From Thermococcus sp. (GTDB taxonomy: Archaea; Methanobacteriota_B; Thermococci; Thermococcales; Thermococcaceae): 48,799 nt of DNA. Positions 1 through 9,539 of this stretch are shown here, one piece after another. How positions within the stretch are numbered: position 1 is the stretch's first letter; every line of letters begins with the position of its first letter. A model generated the notes under the pieces. The model had not been told where the DNA came from. It saw only the letters and a program-made list of their open reading frames with translations, and did no database searches. The translations under genes and the position numbers were made by a program. The stretch covers positions 1-48,799 of the forward strand of contig NZ_JALXBJ010000056.1 of NCBI RefSeq assembly GCF_026991495.1, given 5' to 3'.

Positions 1-125
1 CGTGCCTTCGGGCTGAACCGAAACCGGTAACAGAAGTAGGTGGATGAGTGCCCGTAAACCGAACCGCCCTTGGCGAGGGGTTAAACCGTTGGAACCCTCG
101 CCTTTCAAGGCGGGGAGGAGGTCAG
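1..125 (+). mobile_element. 3' end of an IS200/IS605-type TnpB element (ORF tail plus right end)
   Basis: A frame open from the window edge (bases 3-47) encodes a short tail ending EPKPVTEVGG, which resembles the C-terminal tails of archaeal TnpB proteins. It is followed by about 80 non-coding bases. These end in a GC-rich hairpin (CCTCGCC...GGCGGGG) and the terminal GGAGGAGGTCAG at 114-125. From memory of the family, this hairpin plus terminal motif marks the right end, and the 3' part of the guide (omega) RNA, of thermococcal TnpB elements. A near-identical 30-base copy stands alone at 22901-22930. The rest of the element lies outside the window, so whether TnpB is intact cannot be judged. 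Confidence 0.6.
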
Positions 126-138
126 CCCCGACGACCTC

Positions 139-687
139 GTGCGCTACGGCTCGGCCAGGCCCGAGCAACTCGAACTCCTGAGGGAGGAGATTCTTGATAG
201 GAGGGACGTTCTCATAGTTGGAACGAGCAGGAGCGGAAAGACCAAACTCGTTGAGGCGCTCCTCCACTACGTCCCCGAGGACTGGAAGGTTGCGGTTGTA
301 ACGGCCTACGGGGAGTTCAAGCCCTTCAGGCCAAATATAGAGATAGTGGACACCAAGTTTGACCGCAGGTCTCTCAAAGCGAGAACCGAAGAGGTCATAG
401 GGAAGCTGAAGAATATAAGCCCGGATTACATCGTCATAGACACACTGCACACCGTGGACGTCCCGAGGATTTTAGATGAGCTGATAGACGACTACGCCTT
501 CATGGTCACCTCGTTGGCGATGAGCGATGACCTTAAAGCGGAGGTTATCCACTGGCTCAGGATAGACGAGGGAACCTTCGACCGCTTTGACGTGCTGGTG
601 GAGCTCAGCAGGGACTGGAGAAAGGGGATAAAAAAGATAAACCAGATTTACAGGATAGAGAAAGGGGAGCTGAAGCCCCTGCTCTGA
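139..687 (+). CDS. N-terminally truncated secretion-ATPase-like P-loop protein
   Basis: This 182-residue protein has a Walker A motif GTSRSGKT (residues 28-35) and a Walker B-like strand PDYIVIDT. Its end (FDVLVELSRDWRKG...QIYRIE) resembles the C-terminal domain of type II/IV secretion (GspE/CpaF) ATPases. The segment just before the P-loop (ARPEQLELLREEILDRRDVL) also matches the CpaF layout. The N-terminal domain of that family is missing. The frame stays open upstream of the GTG start and runs through SPDDL straight into the right end of the TnpB element. The simplest reading is that insertion beheaded a longer gene and the GTG at 139 is a makeshift start. Expression is uncertain. Confidence 0.65.
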   Translation: MRYGSARPEQLELLREEILDRRDVLIVGTSRSGKTKLVEALLHYVPEDWKVAVVTAYGEFKPFRPNIEIVDTKFDRRSLKARTEEVIGKLKNISPDYIVIDTLHTVDVPRILDELIDDYAFMVTSLAMSDDLKAEVIHWLRIDEGTFDRFDVLVELSRDWRKGIKKINQIYRIEKGELKPLL

Positions 688-689
688 TT

Positions 690-1853
690 TCACTTCTTTC
701 TCAGCTTTTCTATGACCTCCCTCAGGTTGTCGAGCATCTCCCTTATATCCTCAAAGGTCACGTAGCCCATGTTGCCTATGCGGAAGGTCTTCTCGGCAAC
801 GCTTCCGTAGCCCTTAGCCAATTCAAAGCCCCTCTCGCGCATCGCGTTGTAAACGTCAACCCCCTTCATCCCCTCGGGAACGACGACCGCTGTTATAGTC
901 GGGCTCTCGTAGCCCGGTTCAGCCAGAATTCCGAGGCCCATCTCCCTGACGCCTTCCCTGATCATCCCACTCCTCTTCCTGTACATGTCGAGCCAGGCCT
1001 TCTTTCCTCCCATCTTCTCGACAATTCTGAGGACGACGTTGAGCCCGAATATCTGTGGCAGAGGTGGCGTTGAGGGCGTTCCCTTCTTCTTCTCGTTGAA
1101 CTCCTTGTATAGCGGCAGATCGAAGTACCAGCCCCTCTCTGGCATTTTCTCCGCTATCTCGAAAACGCGCTCGCTTACCGCGGCAACCGCTAATCCCGGA
1201 GGAACGCCAAAGGCCTTCTGGCTGCTCGCGAAGACCAGATCGATCCCCCACTCGTCGAACCTTATGTCCGCACCGCCCATCGCTGAAACGGCGTCAACGA
1301 AGAGCAGCTTGTCGTGCTCGTGAACCACTTTGGCAAGCTCGGGGAGCGGGTTTAAAACGCCGGTTGAAGTCTCGTTGTAAGTTATGGTAACCGCGTGAAC
1401 GTCGGGGTTCTTCCTCAAAGCCTCGTCGAGCTCCTCGGGCTTTACCGCCTGGCCCGGCTCCTTTTCAAGGACAACCGCCTTTCTGCCGTTTGAATTGACG
1501 ACGTCAGCGAAGCGCTTTCCAAAGGCACCTATAACCGTAACCAGAACCTTCTCGCCACGCGGAACCGTGTTCCTGACCGATGCCTCCATGAAGCCCGTTC
1601 CCGAACTGGGGAATAGAATTATCTCTCCTTTATCAGCCTCAAGGAACTTCTTGAGCCTCTCAAGCGTGTCAACGTGAACCGCTTTGGCCTCGGCCGAGCG
1701 GTGACTGAACATCTGGACGGACATTATAGCGAGAACCTCCGGGAAGCAGGCAACCGGACCGGCTGTGAAGAGCTTGTACTTCGGCTTCACCATCTCATAG
1801 ACTTCCCTGTATGCATCCTCGTAATTCATATCAAACTCGAGGGTCAGACCCAT
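690..1853 (-). CDS. Class V aminotransferase (alanine/serine-glyoxylate aminotransferase family)
   Basis: This is a PLP-dependent fold-type I aminotransferase of about 387 residues. It opens with KLFTAGPVACFPEVL, typical of the alanine-glyoxylate/serine-pyruvate group, and has the phosphate-binding SSGTGFMEA segment. The Schiff-base lysine lies in SSQKAFGVPPG, after the FVDAVSAMGG aspartate. I place the start at 1853, because ATG there follows GGTGATCCCC at a good distance. The longer reading from GTG 1964 would start upstream of the transcription start expected from the TATA box at about 1980. The exact amino donor cannot be read from sequence. It is divergent from the MFS transporter. Confidence 0.85.
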   Translation of the reverse strand: MGLTLEFDMNYEDAYREVYEMVKPKYKLFTAGPVACFPEVLAIMSVQMFSHRSAEAKAVHVDTLERLKKFLEADKGEIILFPSSGTGFMEASVRNTVPRGEKVLVTVIGAFGKRFADVVNSNGRKAVVLEKEPGQAVKPEELDEALRKNPDVHAVTITYNETSTGVLNPLPELAKVVHEHDKLLFVDAVSAMGGADIRFDEWGIDLVFASSQKAFGVPPGLAVAAVSERVFEIAEKMPERGWYFDLPLYKEFNEKKKGTPSTPPLPQIFGLNVVLRIVEKMGGKKAWLDMYRKRSGMIREGVREMGLGILAEPGYESPTITAVVVPEGMKGVDVYNAMRERGFELAKGYGSVAEKTFRIGNMGYVTFEDIREMLDNLREVIEKLRKK

Positions 1854-1975
1854 GGGGATCACCACTCCCAATTGCCCGGCATCCATAAAAAGGGTTCGTT
1901 CGTCTTGGGCGAGTGGTTTCGATGGAAGTTCCGGCCTTCTGGCTGGCTCCCGAAGAACCTTCACGGAGATTAAGA

Positions 1976-1986
1976 CTTTTAAAAAG
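1976..1986. promoter_or_regulatory. TATA box between divergent aminotransferase and MFS genes
   Basis: The near-palindromic CTTTTAAAAAG can be read as an archaeal TATA box on either strand. To the right it sits about 28 bases before the GGTGGT of the MFS gene. To the left it would give a leader of roughly 100 bases for the aminotransferase. Confidence 0.5.
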
Positions 1987-2013
1987 TTGCCCCAACGTTA
2001 AGACGGTGGTCTA

Positions 2014-3186
2014 ATGGAAAACAGAAGGCTCGCAGGGATAGCGCTCCTCGTGCTCTCAGCTTTCACTGGAACGATAGCCTTCCGTCTGGCAACTCCAGCT
2101 ATAGCCTTCTACACTCGCGATGTTTTGAGGGCGAGCATGCTGGCGGTTTCTCTGGTTTCCATGTCCTTCGTTCTGGCGAGGGCCCTAACCTCCGTCTTGG
2201 GTGGTCTTGCCCTTGAGAGGAGAAAATGGCTGGTCTACTTGGGCGCGGTGGCTATGATGGGAAACGCCCTCGCGGTTCAGCTCTACCCTCTAACCTCAAG
2301 CTGGATTCAGGTTGCGGGAATAAAGCTCCTCAACGGCTTCCTCAACGGGCTGAGCTGGCCGATGGCCCAGTTCGTCGTGGCGGTAACAACGCCGAAGGAG
2401 ATAAGGGCCCGGGTTACGGCCGTTTACTTCTTCTTCGGGAGCATCGCTTCGCTCCTCGGGAACTACGCCTATGCATACACGGTAAACCTCGGTTTAGCAG
2501 GCCAGATGTGGATATCCTCGGCCTTCTTCGTCCTGACGGGTCTGATAATGCTCCTGAGCTACTACCTCCTCTACAACAGGATAACGCCGAGGAGTGAGGG
2601 AAAGAGTGGAGTTATAAGCCTTGACCCGGGAAAGGTTCTGATCATAGCTTCCCTCATGGCCGTCATAGTGGCCTTCACATCGGGAGAGATAACCTACGTC
2701 TACGTTGCAGAAACCCTCGAGCTGAGCAGGGAGAGAACTGCTGTTTTACTGGGCTGGACCGGATTTACGGCCTCTCTGCTCAGCTATTTCTCCTCGTGGT
2801 TCGCTGACGTGAGGAGCGAGGCAAAGACGGTGAAGCTGACAGCATTCTTAGCTGGGATTTCACCGCTTTTGACATCGATAAAGACCGCCCCAACGGTCTT
2901 CCTTGGCGTCTTCCTCGCTCTCTTCGCCTTCCAGAGCTTCCGTCCGATTTCTAGGAAGGTCTTAGCGAGCTACCACCGCTCTTCCTTAGCTATAGGGGGA
3001 GTCAACGCGATTCAAAACCTCTCGACCTTCGTCGGCGGGATGATCTTCGGCTTAGCCTACTCCCTCGGCGAGGTTCACATCTGGTTGAGCCTCAATCTGG
3101 CCCTCCTTGCTTTCCTGCCCTTTTCAGTTGGGCTTTTCGTTGAGGGCATGAAGATTGGAAAAGATATCCCTCCAAAACTTTTATAA
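2014..3186 (+). CDS. MFS transporter
   Basis: This 390-residue integral membrane protein has about 11-12 hydrophobic segments arranged as two halves. It carries the typical MFS loop between helices 2 and 3 (SVLGGLALERRKW). The middle loop (residues about 190-205) is basic and polar. The start ATG is preceded by GGTGGT. The substrate cannot be inferred. Its stop codon TAA lies inside the TATA box that serves the following L10e gene, so the two genes are packed as tightly as possible but are probably transcribed separately. Confidence 0.85.
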   Translation: MENRRLAGIALLVLSAFTGTIAFRLATPAIAFYTRDVLRASMLAVSLVSMSFVLARALTSVLGGLALERRKWLVYLGAVAMMGNALAVQLYPLTSSWIQVAGIKLLNGFLNGLSWPMAQFVVAVTTPKEIRARVTAVYFFFGSIASLLGNYAYAYTVNLGLAGQMWISSAFFVLTGLIMLLSYYLLYNRITPRSEGKSGVISLDPGKVLIIASLMAVIVAFTSGEITYVYVAETLELSRERTAVLLGWTGFTASLLSYFSSWFADVRSEAKTVKLTAFLAGISPLLTSIKTAPTVFLGVFLALFAFQSFRPISRKVLASYHRSSLAIGGVNAIQNLSTFVGGMIFGLAYSLGEVHIWLSLNLALLAFLPFSVGLFVEGMKIGKDIPPKLL

Positions 3187-3189
3187 AAG
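3178..3189 (+). promoter_or_regulatory. TATA box of the L10e gene
   Basis: The palindromic CTTTTATAAAAG overlaps the stop codon of the upstream MFS gene. It predicts transcription starting near 3208-3212, leaving a leader of about 30 bases with GGAGGTGA before the ATG at 3241. Confidence 0.65.
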
Positions 3190-3196
3190 CGGGGGC

Positions 3197-3218
3197 AAGC
3201 TAAGTTTAGGCTTAGCTT
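3197..3218 (+). repeat. Perfect 8-bp inverted repeat at the L10e transcription start
   Basis: AAGCTAAG and CTTAGCTT are separated by 6 bases and fall on the predicted start site between the TATA box and ribosome binding site. This could be an operator or, if the start is slightly upstream, a leader hairpin. Confidence 0.5.
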
Positions 3219-3240
3219 ACGCTCATTTGGAGGTGAGAGT

Positions 3241-3789
3241 ATGGGACTGAGGCCAGCAAAGATTGATAGGGACGTTGACAAGCCCGCTTACACGAGAAGG
3301 GAGTACATACGCGGTGCCCCTGGGCCGAAGATAACGATCTTCGACATGGGCAACCTCTCCGCCGAGTTCCAGTACGAGGTCAGCCTTCACGCCGAGCAGG
3401 CCATGCAGATAAGGCAGAACGCCCTTGAGGCTATTCGTATTCAGGTCAACAGGTACCTTCAGAAGAACGTCGGCAGGAGCAACTTCCACTTCAAGATCCG
3501 CGTCTTCCCATTCCAGGTGCTTAGGGAGAACCCGATGGCCACCGGAAGGAAGGCCGACCGTTACGGGAACGGTATGCGCAGGCCCTTCGGAAAGCCGATC
3601 GGCCTTGCTGCGAGGGTCAGAAAGGACCAGAAGATACTCAGCGTCTGGGTGAACGAAGGGCACCTCAAGTTCGCCCTTGGAGCGATGCACAGGGCCAAGA
3701 TGAAGCTGCCCTACTCAGCCTACTACAGGATCTACGACAGGGAAGGAAACGACGTCACCACCAAAGTTCTCTCGACCATGAAGCGCTGA
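3241..3789 (+). CDS. rpl10e: 50S ribosomal protein L16 (uL16/L10e)
   Basis: At 182 residues, this has the full length and signature stretches of archaeal/eukaryotic L10e ([38 protein letters not shown]). The protein binds 23S rRNA near the peptidyl-transferase centre and the A-site tRNA elbow. The ATG is preceded by an ideal GGAGGTGA. It is a single gene with its own TATA box, and the neighbours are not ribosomal. Confidence 0.97.
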   Translation: MGLRPAKIDRDVDKPAYTRREYIRGAPGPKITIFDMGNLSAEFQYEVSLHAEQAMQIRQNALEAIRIQVNRYLQKNVGRSNFHFKIRVFPFQVLRENPMATGRKADRYGNGMRRPFGKPIGLAARVRKDQKILSVWVNEGHLKFALGAMHRAKMKLPYSAYYRIYDREGNDVTTKVLSTMKR

Positions 3790-3951
3790 ACAGGCCTTTG
3801 AGTTTTGAGCGTTCCCTTTTCCAACTTTGCCCCCGCCCCACAAGAGGGGGGAGTAGCTGCTTGGGCTCAAGCGTAAAATACATCGTTCTCTTGAAAAAGA
3901 GAAAGGAAGACATCGCGATATCTCCAGGCCCGGCAGGAGGAGCCCCGGGCT

Positions 3952-5520
3952 TTAGTTCACGGGGTACACTGGATGGTGGGGGTTTATCGGGAGCGTTGGG
4001 CCGTACTTCGGGATCTCGTAGATGTCAACGTACATCACCGGGATGACGTAGCTCTTCTTGTCCCTCAGGTAGAGGAAGAGGTCTTTCAGCTTGTAAGCGG
4101 TCACCTTGAACTTCTGATCCTTGTTCCAAGATTTATAGGCAACATTCATCTCAAGAAATGATGTGTCGTCAGAGGACATGCCTATCGAGAACCCCGCTAC
4201 TGGCATCAGCCCGAGGTCGTCCACCGAAACCCCCATGGAGAACAGGGGGGTGTAGTGGGACTCGCTCCTGAGTTGCCAGGTATCCACGTGGAATTGCCCG
4301 GTGAACGTGTAGTTCCTGTACGTTTCAAAGGTGTTCTCGATGTCCCTGACCTTCTCCACGAGCCTGGAGCCGTTGTCCCCGCCAAAGATCCCGTCCCACG
4401 CCTTTATCCTCGCCCCCTCCGGGGTCTTCTCAAGGACTGGAACCGCTATCGTGAAGAAGGCCCTCGTCTTGGTCGGCTCAACCAGCCTCGTCCCGGTCTC
4501 GTCCTGGGCGTCCTCGTAGAGCCTGAAGCGCACGACGGCGTAGTGGCCGACGATCCCGGACATCACGTAGCTGTCTTCATCATCCGGCAGGTCTCTTCCA
4601 AAGAAATGAGTGTAGTGTTCCAGCCATTTCCCCTGTTTCTTGAGGGTGAAAACCGGGCCAGCAGATACGGGGATTACTGAGCCCCCATAGTTCTCAGCGC
4701 CGAGCGATGAGAAGGATATTGAAACCCCGGATGAGCTCTCGGTCGCCATGAACATCCTAAGGAGCCCTGAATCCCTGATGTCGGTTTTCCCCCAGATGTG
4801 GGCTATGACCAGGGGGATTGTGGTGTTGATGCCGTAGGACAGGGTTTTGCCGTCGGGGGCCCAGTAAAAACAAATACTTCCGTAGCAGCCGTCGTCAATG
4901 CGATTTGGGATCACCGAATCCAAGAGGATCTCGTCATTCCTATCTATCACCCAGTTATCCGAATCATTCCATATCGACTCAACCCCCATGGTTCTGTTCT
5001 CTATGGGCTTCAGGGAGGACTGGGACAGCCTGAGCATCGGTGCAGAGACCGAGACCTTCACCGCGTAGCCCTCCAGCACCTTATCCACGCGTATCGGAAC
5101 CGCGAACGCCGTTGAATAGGTGCCGTTATCCTTCCTAACAACCCCGAGGAAGAGCATCCCCGGGTTTACGCTCCCGGGATCCAGTCCGAGGTGCCTCAGG
5201 TGCTCCTCCCATATCCTCGCGTAGAGGAAAACGGCCTTCATGCTCACGTGAAAGCTCCCGTCCCCATGGTAGTAGCCGAGGAAAACGGGGCTCCCATTGG
5301 GCAGCATCCCGACTGCCGTGAAGGTTCCCGTGCCTGACCCGAAGTGAACGGCAAAGCGATCCCCCTTGTTAACCAGGAACCTTGAAAACACTGACTTACT
5401 GTACTTAACCTGGACTCCCTGAAAGTTGTCCGCCGCCACTTTTAGCGAAAACTGATTCACCGCCATGCCAAATAAAAACAAGATCAAAACTCCCACTATT
5501 ATCCATTTATGTATTCTCAT
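3952..5520 (-). CDS. Secreted or membrane-anchored protein of unknown function
   Basis: This 522-residue protein begins with a basic end and one long hydrophobic segment (residues 6-24, IIVGVLILFLFGMAVNQFSL), fitting a signal peptide or N-terminal anchor. The rest is polar, rich in Ser, Gly, Tyr and Asp, has several N-x-S/T sites and no second membrane helix, so it probably faces outside. I recognise no domain. The ATG at 5520 follows GGTGGTGATAACC, a strong ribosome binding site. The gene is monocistronic and divergent from the clamp-loader operon. The 160 bases between it and L10e hold small hairpins (for example TTCTCTT-GAAA-AAGAGAA at 3886-3903) but no gene. Confidence 0.75.
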   Translation of the reverse strand: MRIHKWIIVGVLILFLFGMAVNQFSLKVAADNFQGVQVKYSKSVFSRFLVNKGDRFAVHFGSGTGTFTAVGMLPNGSPVFLGYYHGDGSFHVSMKAVFLYARIWEEHLRHLGLDPGSVNPGMLFLGVVRKDNGTYSTAFAVPIRVDKVLEGYAVKVSVSAPMLRLSQSSLKPIENRTMGVESIWNDSDNWVIDRNDEILLDSVIPNRIDDGCYGSICFYWAPDGKTLSYGINTTIPLVIAHIWGKTDIRDSGLLRMFMATESSSGVSISFSSLGAENYGGSVIPVSAGPVFTLKKQGKWLEHYTHFFGRDLPDDEDSYVMSGIVGHYAVVRFRLYEDAQDETGTRLVEPTKTRAFFTIAVPVLEKTPEGARIKAWDGIFGGDNGSRLVEKVRDIENTFETYRNYTFTGQFHVDTWQLRSESHYTPLFSMGVSVDDLGLMPVAGFSIGMSSDDTSFLEMNVAYKSWNKDQKFKVTAYKLKDLFLYLRDKKSYVIPVMYVDIYEIPKYGPTLPINPHHPVYPVN

Positions 5521-5550
5521 TGGTTATCACCACCACATAGAAAAAAAAGG

Positions 5551-5560
5551 ATTTAAAAAT
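5551..5560. promoter_or_regulatory. TATA box for the RFC operon
   Basis: ATTTAAAAAT lies about 70 bases before the RFC small-subunit start and predicts transcription from about 5581. Being near-palindromic, it may also serve the divergent secreted-protein gene. Confidence 0.5.
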
Positions 5561-5625
5561 GTTGCGTTGCAAACATGGCACAAAAAGATTAAGAGGTGTA
5601 GGACATAGGAGACTGGGGGATGAAC

Positions 5626-8600
5626 ATGTCGGCTGAAGTCCAGGAGGTTAAGATCCTCGAAAAGCCCTGGGTTGAGAAGTACAGGCCGGAGAGGCTCGAC
5701 GAGATAGTCGGTCAGGGTCACATAGTTAAGAGGCTCAAGCACTACGTCAAAACGGGCTCGATGCCCCACCTTCTCTTTGCCGGGCCTCCGGGCGTCGGGA
5801 AGTGCCTCACTGGGGATGCGAAGGTCGTAGTCAATGGAGAGTTAACCACAATAGGGGAACTCGTTGAAAATCTGAGCAATGGAAAGTTCGGCCCAACACC
5901 GGTTAACGGCCTCAGGGTTCTTGGAGTTGACGAGGACGGCAAACTGAGAGAGTTGCCGGTGGAGTACGTTTACAAGGACAAAACCAGCGAGCTTGTTAGA
6001 ATAAGGACGAGGTTGGGAAGGGAGCTTAAAGTTACCACTTATCATCCCCTCCTCGTAAACAGGAAGGATGGAAGAATAGAGTGGGTAAAGGCTGAGGAAC
6101 TTAGGCCCGGGGACAGGCTTGCAGTCCCGCGTTTTCTCCCCGCGGTTCTCGATGAAGACCCCCTCGCTGAATGGCTCGGCTACTTCATAGGCGACGGACA
6201 TGCAGATTCCAACACCAACGCGATAACATTCACAAACACCGACGAAAGGCTGAGAAAGCGCTTTATGGAGCTCACAGAGAAGCTCTTTCCAGACGCGAGG
6301 ATCAAGGAGAGACTTCACGAAAACCGTGCTCCTGATGTTTACGTGAACTCAAAGATAGCGAAGGAGCTCGTTAAGGCCCTTGGCCTCGCGGGCAGAAAGG
6401 CCGACAGGGTTTACATACCCACTCAGGGATGGAAAGGACTTCGCTCCTTCCTGAGGGCCTACTTCGACTGCGATGCCGGCGTGGAGAGCAACGGCATCGT
6501 CCTCTCAACCGCGAGCAGGGATATGGCGGAGCAGGTCTCCTACGCTCTGGCTGGACTTGGAGTGGTTGCCAAAATCAGGGACAAAACCATCAGGGGGCGC
6601 ACCTACTACTACGTTGTGATCTCCGGCTCAGGGAACATCTCACGCTTCCTCTCCGAGGTTGGCTTCTCCATGGAGGAGAAGAGGAGAAAGGCGGAGGCTC
6701 TGGTAAAAAGGCCGAACCCCAACCTCGGCTCCCTCTACGCCGACAGGGAGCTTATCTCCTACGTCAGGGACAGGCTCAAGCTCAAATTCTACGACGACAA
6801 AGTCAGATGGAGCCCAGAAAAGGCAAGGAAAATAGCCTGGGAGCTGATGAAGGAAATCTACTACCGCCTCGACGAGCTGGAAGGGCTTGAGAAGACCCTG
6901 TCGAAGAGCATTCTTATTGACTGGAATGAAGTGGCCGAGAGGAGGAAGGAAGTAGCTGATAAGACTGGAATACGGACTGACAGACTCCTTGAGTACATCA
7001 GGGGCAAGAGGAGGCCCAGTCTGAAAAACTACCTCAAGATTGCAGATGCCCTCGGAATCGGGCTTGAGGAAACGATAAAAGCAATGCGGACCTTTGCGAA
7101 GAGGTATTCAAGCTACGCGGAGGTTGGACGGCTTATCGGGACTTGGAACTCAAGCGTAAGGGTAGTCCTTGAGAGCAACACAGAAAAGATAGAGACCCTT
7201 GAGGAGATCAGGAAGGCCGAGCTGAAGCTCTTGAGGGAAATCCTGAACGACAAAAAGCTTAAGCGGGGAGTAGCGTACCTCATCTTTCTCGCCCAGAACG
7301 AGCTCCTCTGGGATGAGATAGTTACGGTCGAGAAGCTCAAAGGCGACTTCGTCATCTACGACCTCCACGTGCCGGGCTACCACAACTTCGTAGGCGGCAA
7401 CCTTCCGACGGTTCTCCACAACACAACGGCGGCTTTAGCCCTTGCGAGGGAGCTGTTCGGCGAAAACTGGAGGCACAACTTTCTGGAATTGAACGCCTCC
7501 GTTTCAAAAGACACACCAATTCTTGTGAGGATCAACGGAAAAACCATCAGAACGACCTTCGCCGAGCTCGATAGGCTCTACTTCGACGAGAGAGACGGCG
7601 ACGTCGCCTACAGAGACGCCCCGAACCTTGAGGTTCTCACGGTTGACGAGAACTACCGCGTGAGGTGGGCGAGGGTAAGCAAGATAATCCGCCACCGCGT
7701 CCCGGTTATACTGCGCGTTCACCTTGAGGACGGAGGAAAGCTCGAACTGACGGGCAACCACTCCGTTATGGTCCTCACCGAAAACGGTCTCGAAACTGTG
7801 AAGGCGAGCGAACTCAAAGAGGGTTCGATACTCCTGAGCTTCACGGCCAACTTCCGGGGCTTCCTCGATGTCCTCGACGTGAGCGACTATCGGGTTAAGG
7901 AAAGCACGAGGACGAGAACCTTTGAGAAGCTTCCGGTTGGCGAGGAGCTCTCATACATGCTCGGACTTTACGCGGCGGAAGGAGCTGTTGGCTTCAGGGG
8001 CAACACCTCGGGACAGGTAATCTACACGCTCGGGAGCCACGAGGGTGAACTCATAGACCGCGTTAGGGAGTTCGCCGATGGGTTAGGGTTGAGCGTTTAC
8101 GAGAACTATACCTCTTCAGGCTTCAACCGCTCAAGGAAGAGCGCCTACCAAGTTAGGCTACTCAACACCCAGCTGGCTAAGTTCTTCGATGAGAACTTCT
8201 ACGACGGTAACGGAAGGAAGGCTGGAAACAAGAGGATTCCCGGATTCGTCTTTGAGTTCCCAATCCAGGAGAGAATAGCCTTCCTTAAGGGCCTAGCCGA
8301 CGGCGACGGAACCGGTGAATGGGGCGGAGTCATCAGGGTTTCATCGGTCTCGAAGGACTTGCTAATTGACACCGTCTGGCTGGCGAGAATTTCCGGAATC
8401 GAGGCGAGCCTCTTTGATAGGGAGGCGAGGCTGATCTGGAAGGGAGGAATGAAGTGGAGCAAGGCGGAGCTCCTCCCTGCTGACCCTGTAGTCAAGATGC
8501 TCAAGGCAATTGAGCACTCCATAGAGGGCAACTGGCGCTACGAGCTGAGGCACCAGCTCTATGAGGACAAGAAGCGCGTGAGGAAGGAGACGCTGAAGAA

Positions 8601-9534
8601 GGTTATCGGAATGATAAACGAGGAGAAGCTCGACGAAAGGGGCAGGAAAACCCTCAAAACGCTCAGAAAGCTCGCCAGTACAGATCTCCACGCCCTAATT
8701 GTCAGGAAAGTTGAGCTCGTCGAATACAACGACTTCGTCTACGACGTCAGCGTCCCCGAAAACGAGATGTTCTTCTCGGGAGAGATACCGGTATTGCTCC
8801 ACAACTCCGACGAGCGCGGCATAAACGTCATCCGTGAGAAGGTGAAGGAGTTCGCAAGGACGAAGCCGATAGGAGGGACCAGCTTTAAGATAATCTTCCT
8901 CGATGAGGCCGACGCACTAACCCAGGACGCCCAGCAGGCCCTCAGGAGAACCATGGAGATGTTCTCGAACAACGTAAGGTTTATTCTTTCTGCGAACTAC
9001 AGCAGCCGCATTCTTGAACCGATACAGAGTAGGTGCGCCATCTTCCGCTTCAGACCGCTCGATGATGAGGCCATAGAGGAGCGCATAAAGTACATCGCGG
9101 AGAACGAGGGGCTTGAACTAACCGAGGAGGGCATTCAGGCGATTCTATACGTTGCCGAAGGTGATATGAGGCGCGCGATAAACGTCCTTCAAGCTGCTGC
9201 CGCCCTCGACACAAGGATAACCGACGAGAACGTCTTCCTCGTTGCGAGCAGGGCAAGACCAGAGGACGTCCGCGAGATAATGCAATTGGCCCTGAAGGGC
9301 AACTTCCTCAAGGCGAGGGACAAGCTGAGGGAGATTCTCCTCAAACAGGGCCTCAGCGGTGAAGACGTGCTCATCCAGATGCACAGGGAGGTCTTCAACC
9401 TCCCGATTCCAGAAGATAAAAAGGTGGCTTTAGCGGACAGGATAGGCGAGTACAACTTCCGCCTCGTTGAAGGGGCCAACGAGATGATACAGCTCGAGGC
9501 GCTCCTCGCCCAGTTCACAATAATGGGCAAGTGA
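5626..9534 (+). CDS. rfcS: Replication factor C small subunit precursor with two inteins
   Basis: Joining the exteins gives a clamp-loader small subunit of about 326 residues. It has the KPWVEKYRP (RFC box II-like) start, Walker A GPPGVGKT, Walker [14 protein letters not shown] sensor and SRC motif. RFC loads the PCNA clamp on primed DNA with the large subunit encoded next door. Two inteins (5803-7422 and 7498-8805) interrupt it, one directly after the Walker A lysine and one inside ELNA|SDERG. Unspliced protein should therefore be unable to bind ATP. I choose ATG 5626 over 5620 because the GGGGGATG motif is better spaced and family members start MSxEV. The large-subunit start overlaps its stop. 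Confidence 0.96.
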   Translation: MSAEVQEVKILEKPWVEKYRPERLDEIVGQGHIVKRLKHYVKTGSMPHLLFAGPPGVGKCLTGDAKVVVNGELTTIGELVENLSNGKFGPTPVNGLRVLGVDEDGKLRELPVEYVYKDKTSELVRIRTRLGRELKVTTYHPLLVNRKDGRIEWVKAEELRPGDRLAVPRFLPAVLDEDPLAEWLGYFIGDGHADSNTNAITFTNTDERLRKRFMELTEKLFPDARIKERLHENRAPDVYVNSKIAKELVKALGLAGRKADRVYIPTQGWKGLRSFLRAYFDCDAGVESNGIVLSTASRDMAEQVSYALAGLGVVAKIRDKTIRGRTYYYVVISGSGNISRFLSEVGFSMEEKRRKAEALVKRPNPNLGSLYADRELISYVRDRLKLKFYDDKVRWSPEKARKIAWELMKEIYYRLDELEGLEKTLSKSILIDWNEVAERRKEVADKTGIRTDRLLEYIRGKRRPSLKNYLKIADALGIGLEETIKAMRTFAKRYSSYAEVGRLIGTWNSSVRVVLESNTEKIETLEEIRKAELKLLREILNDKKLKRGVAYLIFLAQNELLWDEIVTVEKLKGDFVIYDLHVPGYHNFVGGNLPTVLHNTTAALALARELFGENWRHNFLELNASVSKDTPILVRINGKTIRTTFAELDRLYFDERDGDVAYRDAPNLEVLTVDENYRVRWARVSKIIRHRVPVILRVHLEDGGKLELTGNHSVMVLTENGLETVKASELKEGSILLSFTANFRGFLDVLDVSDYRVKESTRTRTFEKLPVGEELSYMLGLYAAEGAVGFRGNTSGQVIYTLGSHEGELIDRVREFADGLGLSVYENYTSSGFNRSRKSAYQVRLLNTQLAKFFDENFYDGNGRKAGNKRIPGFVFEFPIQERIAFLKGLADGDGTGEWGGVIRVSSVSKDLLIDTVWLARISGIEASLFDREARLIWKGGMKWSKAELLPADPVVKMLKAIEHSIEGNWRYELRHQLYEDKKRVRKETLKKVIGMINEEKLDERGRKTLKTLRKLASTDLHALIVRKVELVEYNDFVYDVSVPENEMFFSGEIPVLLHNSDERGINVIREKVKEFARTKPIGGTSFKIIFLDEADALTQDAQQALRRTMEMFSNNVRFILSANYSSRILEPIQSRCAIFRFRPLDDEAIEERIKYIAENEGLELTEEGIQAILYVAEGDMRRAINVLQAAAALDTRITDENVFLVASRARPEDVREIMQLALKGNFLKARDKLREILLKQGLSGEDVLIQMHREVFNLPIPEDKKVALADRIGEYNFRLVEGANEMIQLEALLAQFTIMGK
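5803..7422 (+). other. Intein 1 in RFC small subunit (Walker A site), LAGLIDADG homing-endonuclease type
   Basis: This 540-residue in-frame insertion begins [10 protein letters not shown] (Cys1, block A) and ends VLHN before Thr+1. It contains a block-B-like TTYHPLLV. The two LAGLIDADG-like helices are LGYFIGDGH (about 6172-6198) and [10 protein letters not shown] (about 6451-6480), so the endonuclease looks intact. Removing it restores [15 protein letters not shown] exactly. A helix-turn-helix-like segment ([17 protein letters not shown]) lies between the endonuclease and the C-terminal splicing blocks. Confidence 0.95.
7498..8805 (+). other. Intein 2 in RFC small subunit (ELNA/SDERG site), LAGLIDADG homing-endonuclease type
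   Basis: This 436-residue insertion starts with Ser1 ([11 protein letters not shown]) and ends PVLLHN before Ser+1. It carries a block-B-like LTGNHSVMV and two LAGLIDADG-like helices, LGLYAAEGA and LKGLADGDG (about 8284-8310). Excision restores the conserved [14 protein letters not shown]. Only 25 extein residues separate it from intein 1. Confidence 0.95.
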
Positions 9535-9539
9535 TGACC

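Noticed and set aside
1854..1964. Longer N-terminus for the class V aminotransferase
   Set aside because: The added 37 residues are Pro/Arg-rich, the GTG lies upstream of the start predicted from the TATA box, and ATG 1853 has a proper ribosome binding site.
3886..3903. TTCTCTT-GAAA-AAGAGAA hairpin as terminator for the secreted-protein gene
   Set aside because: The stem is perfect, but no T-run follows on either strand and it lies about 50 bases past the stop; function unclear.
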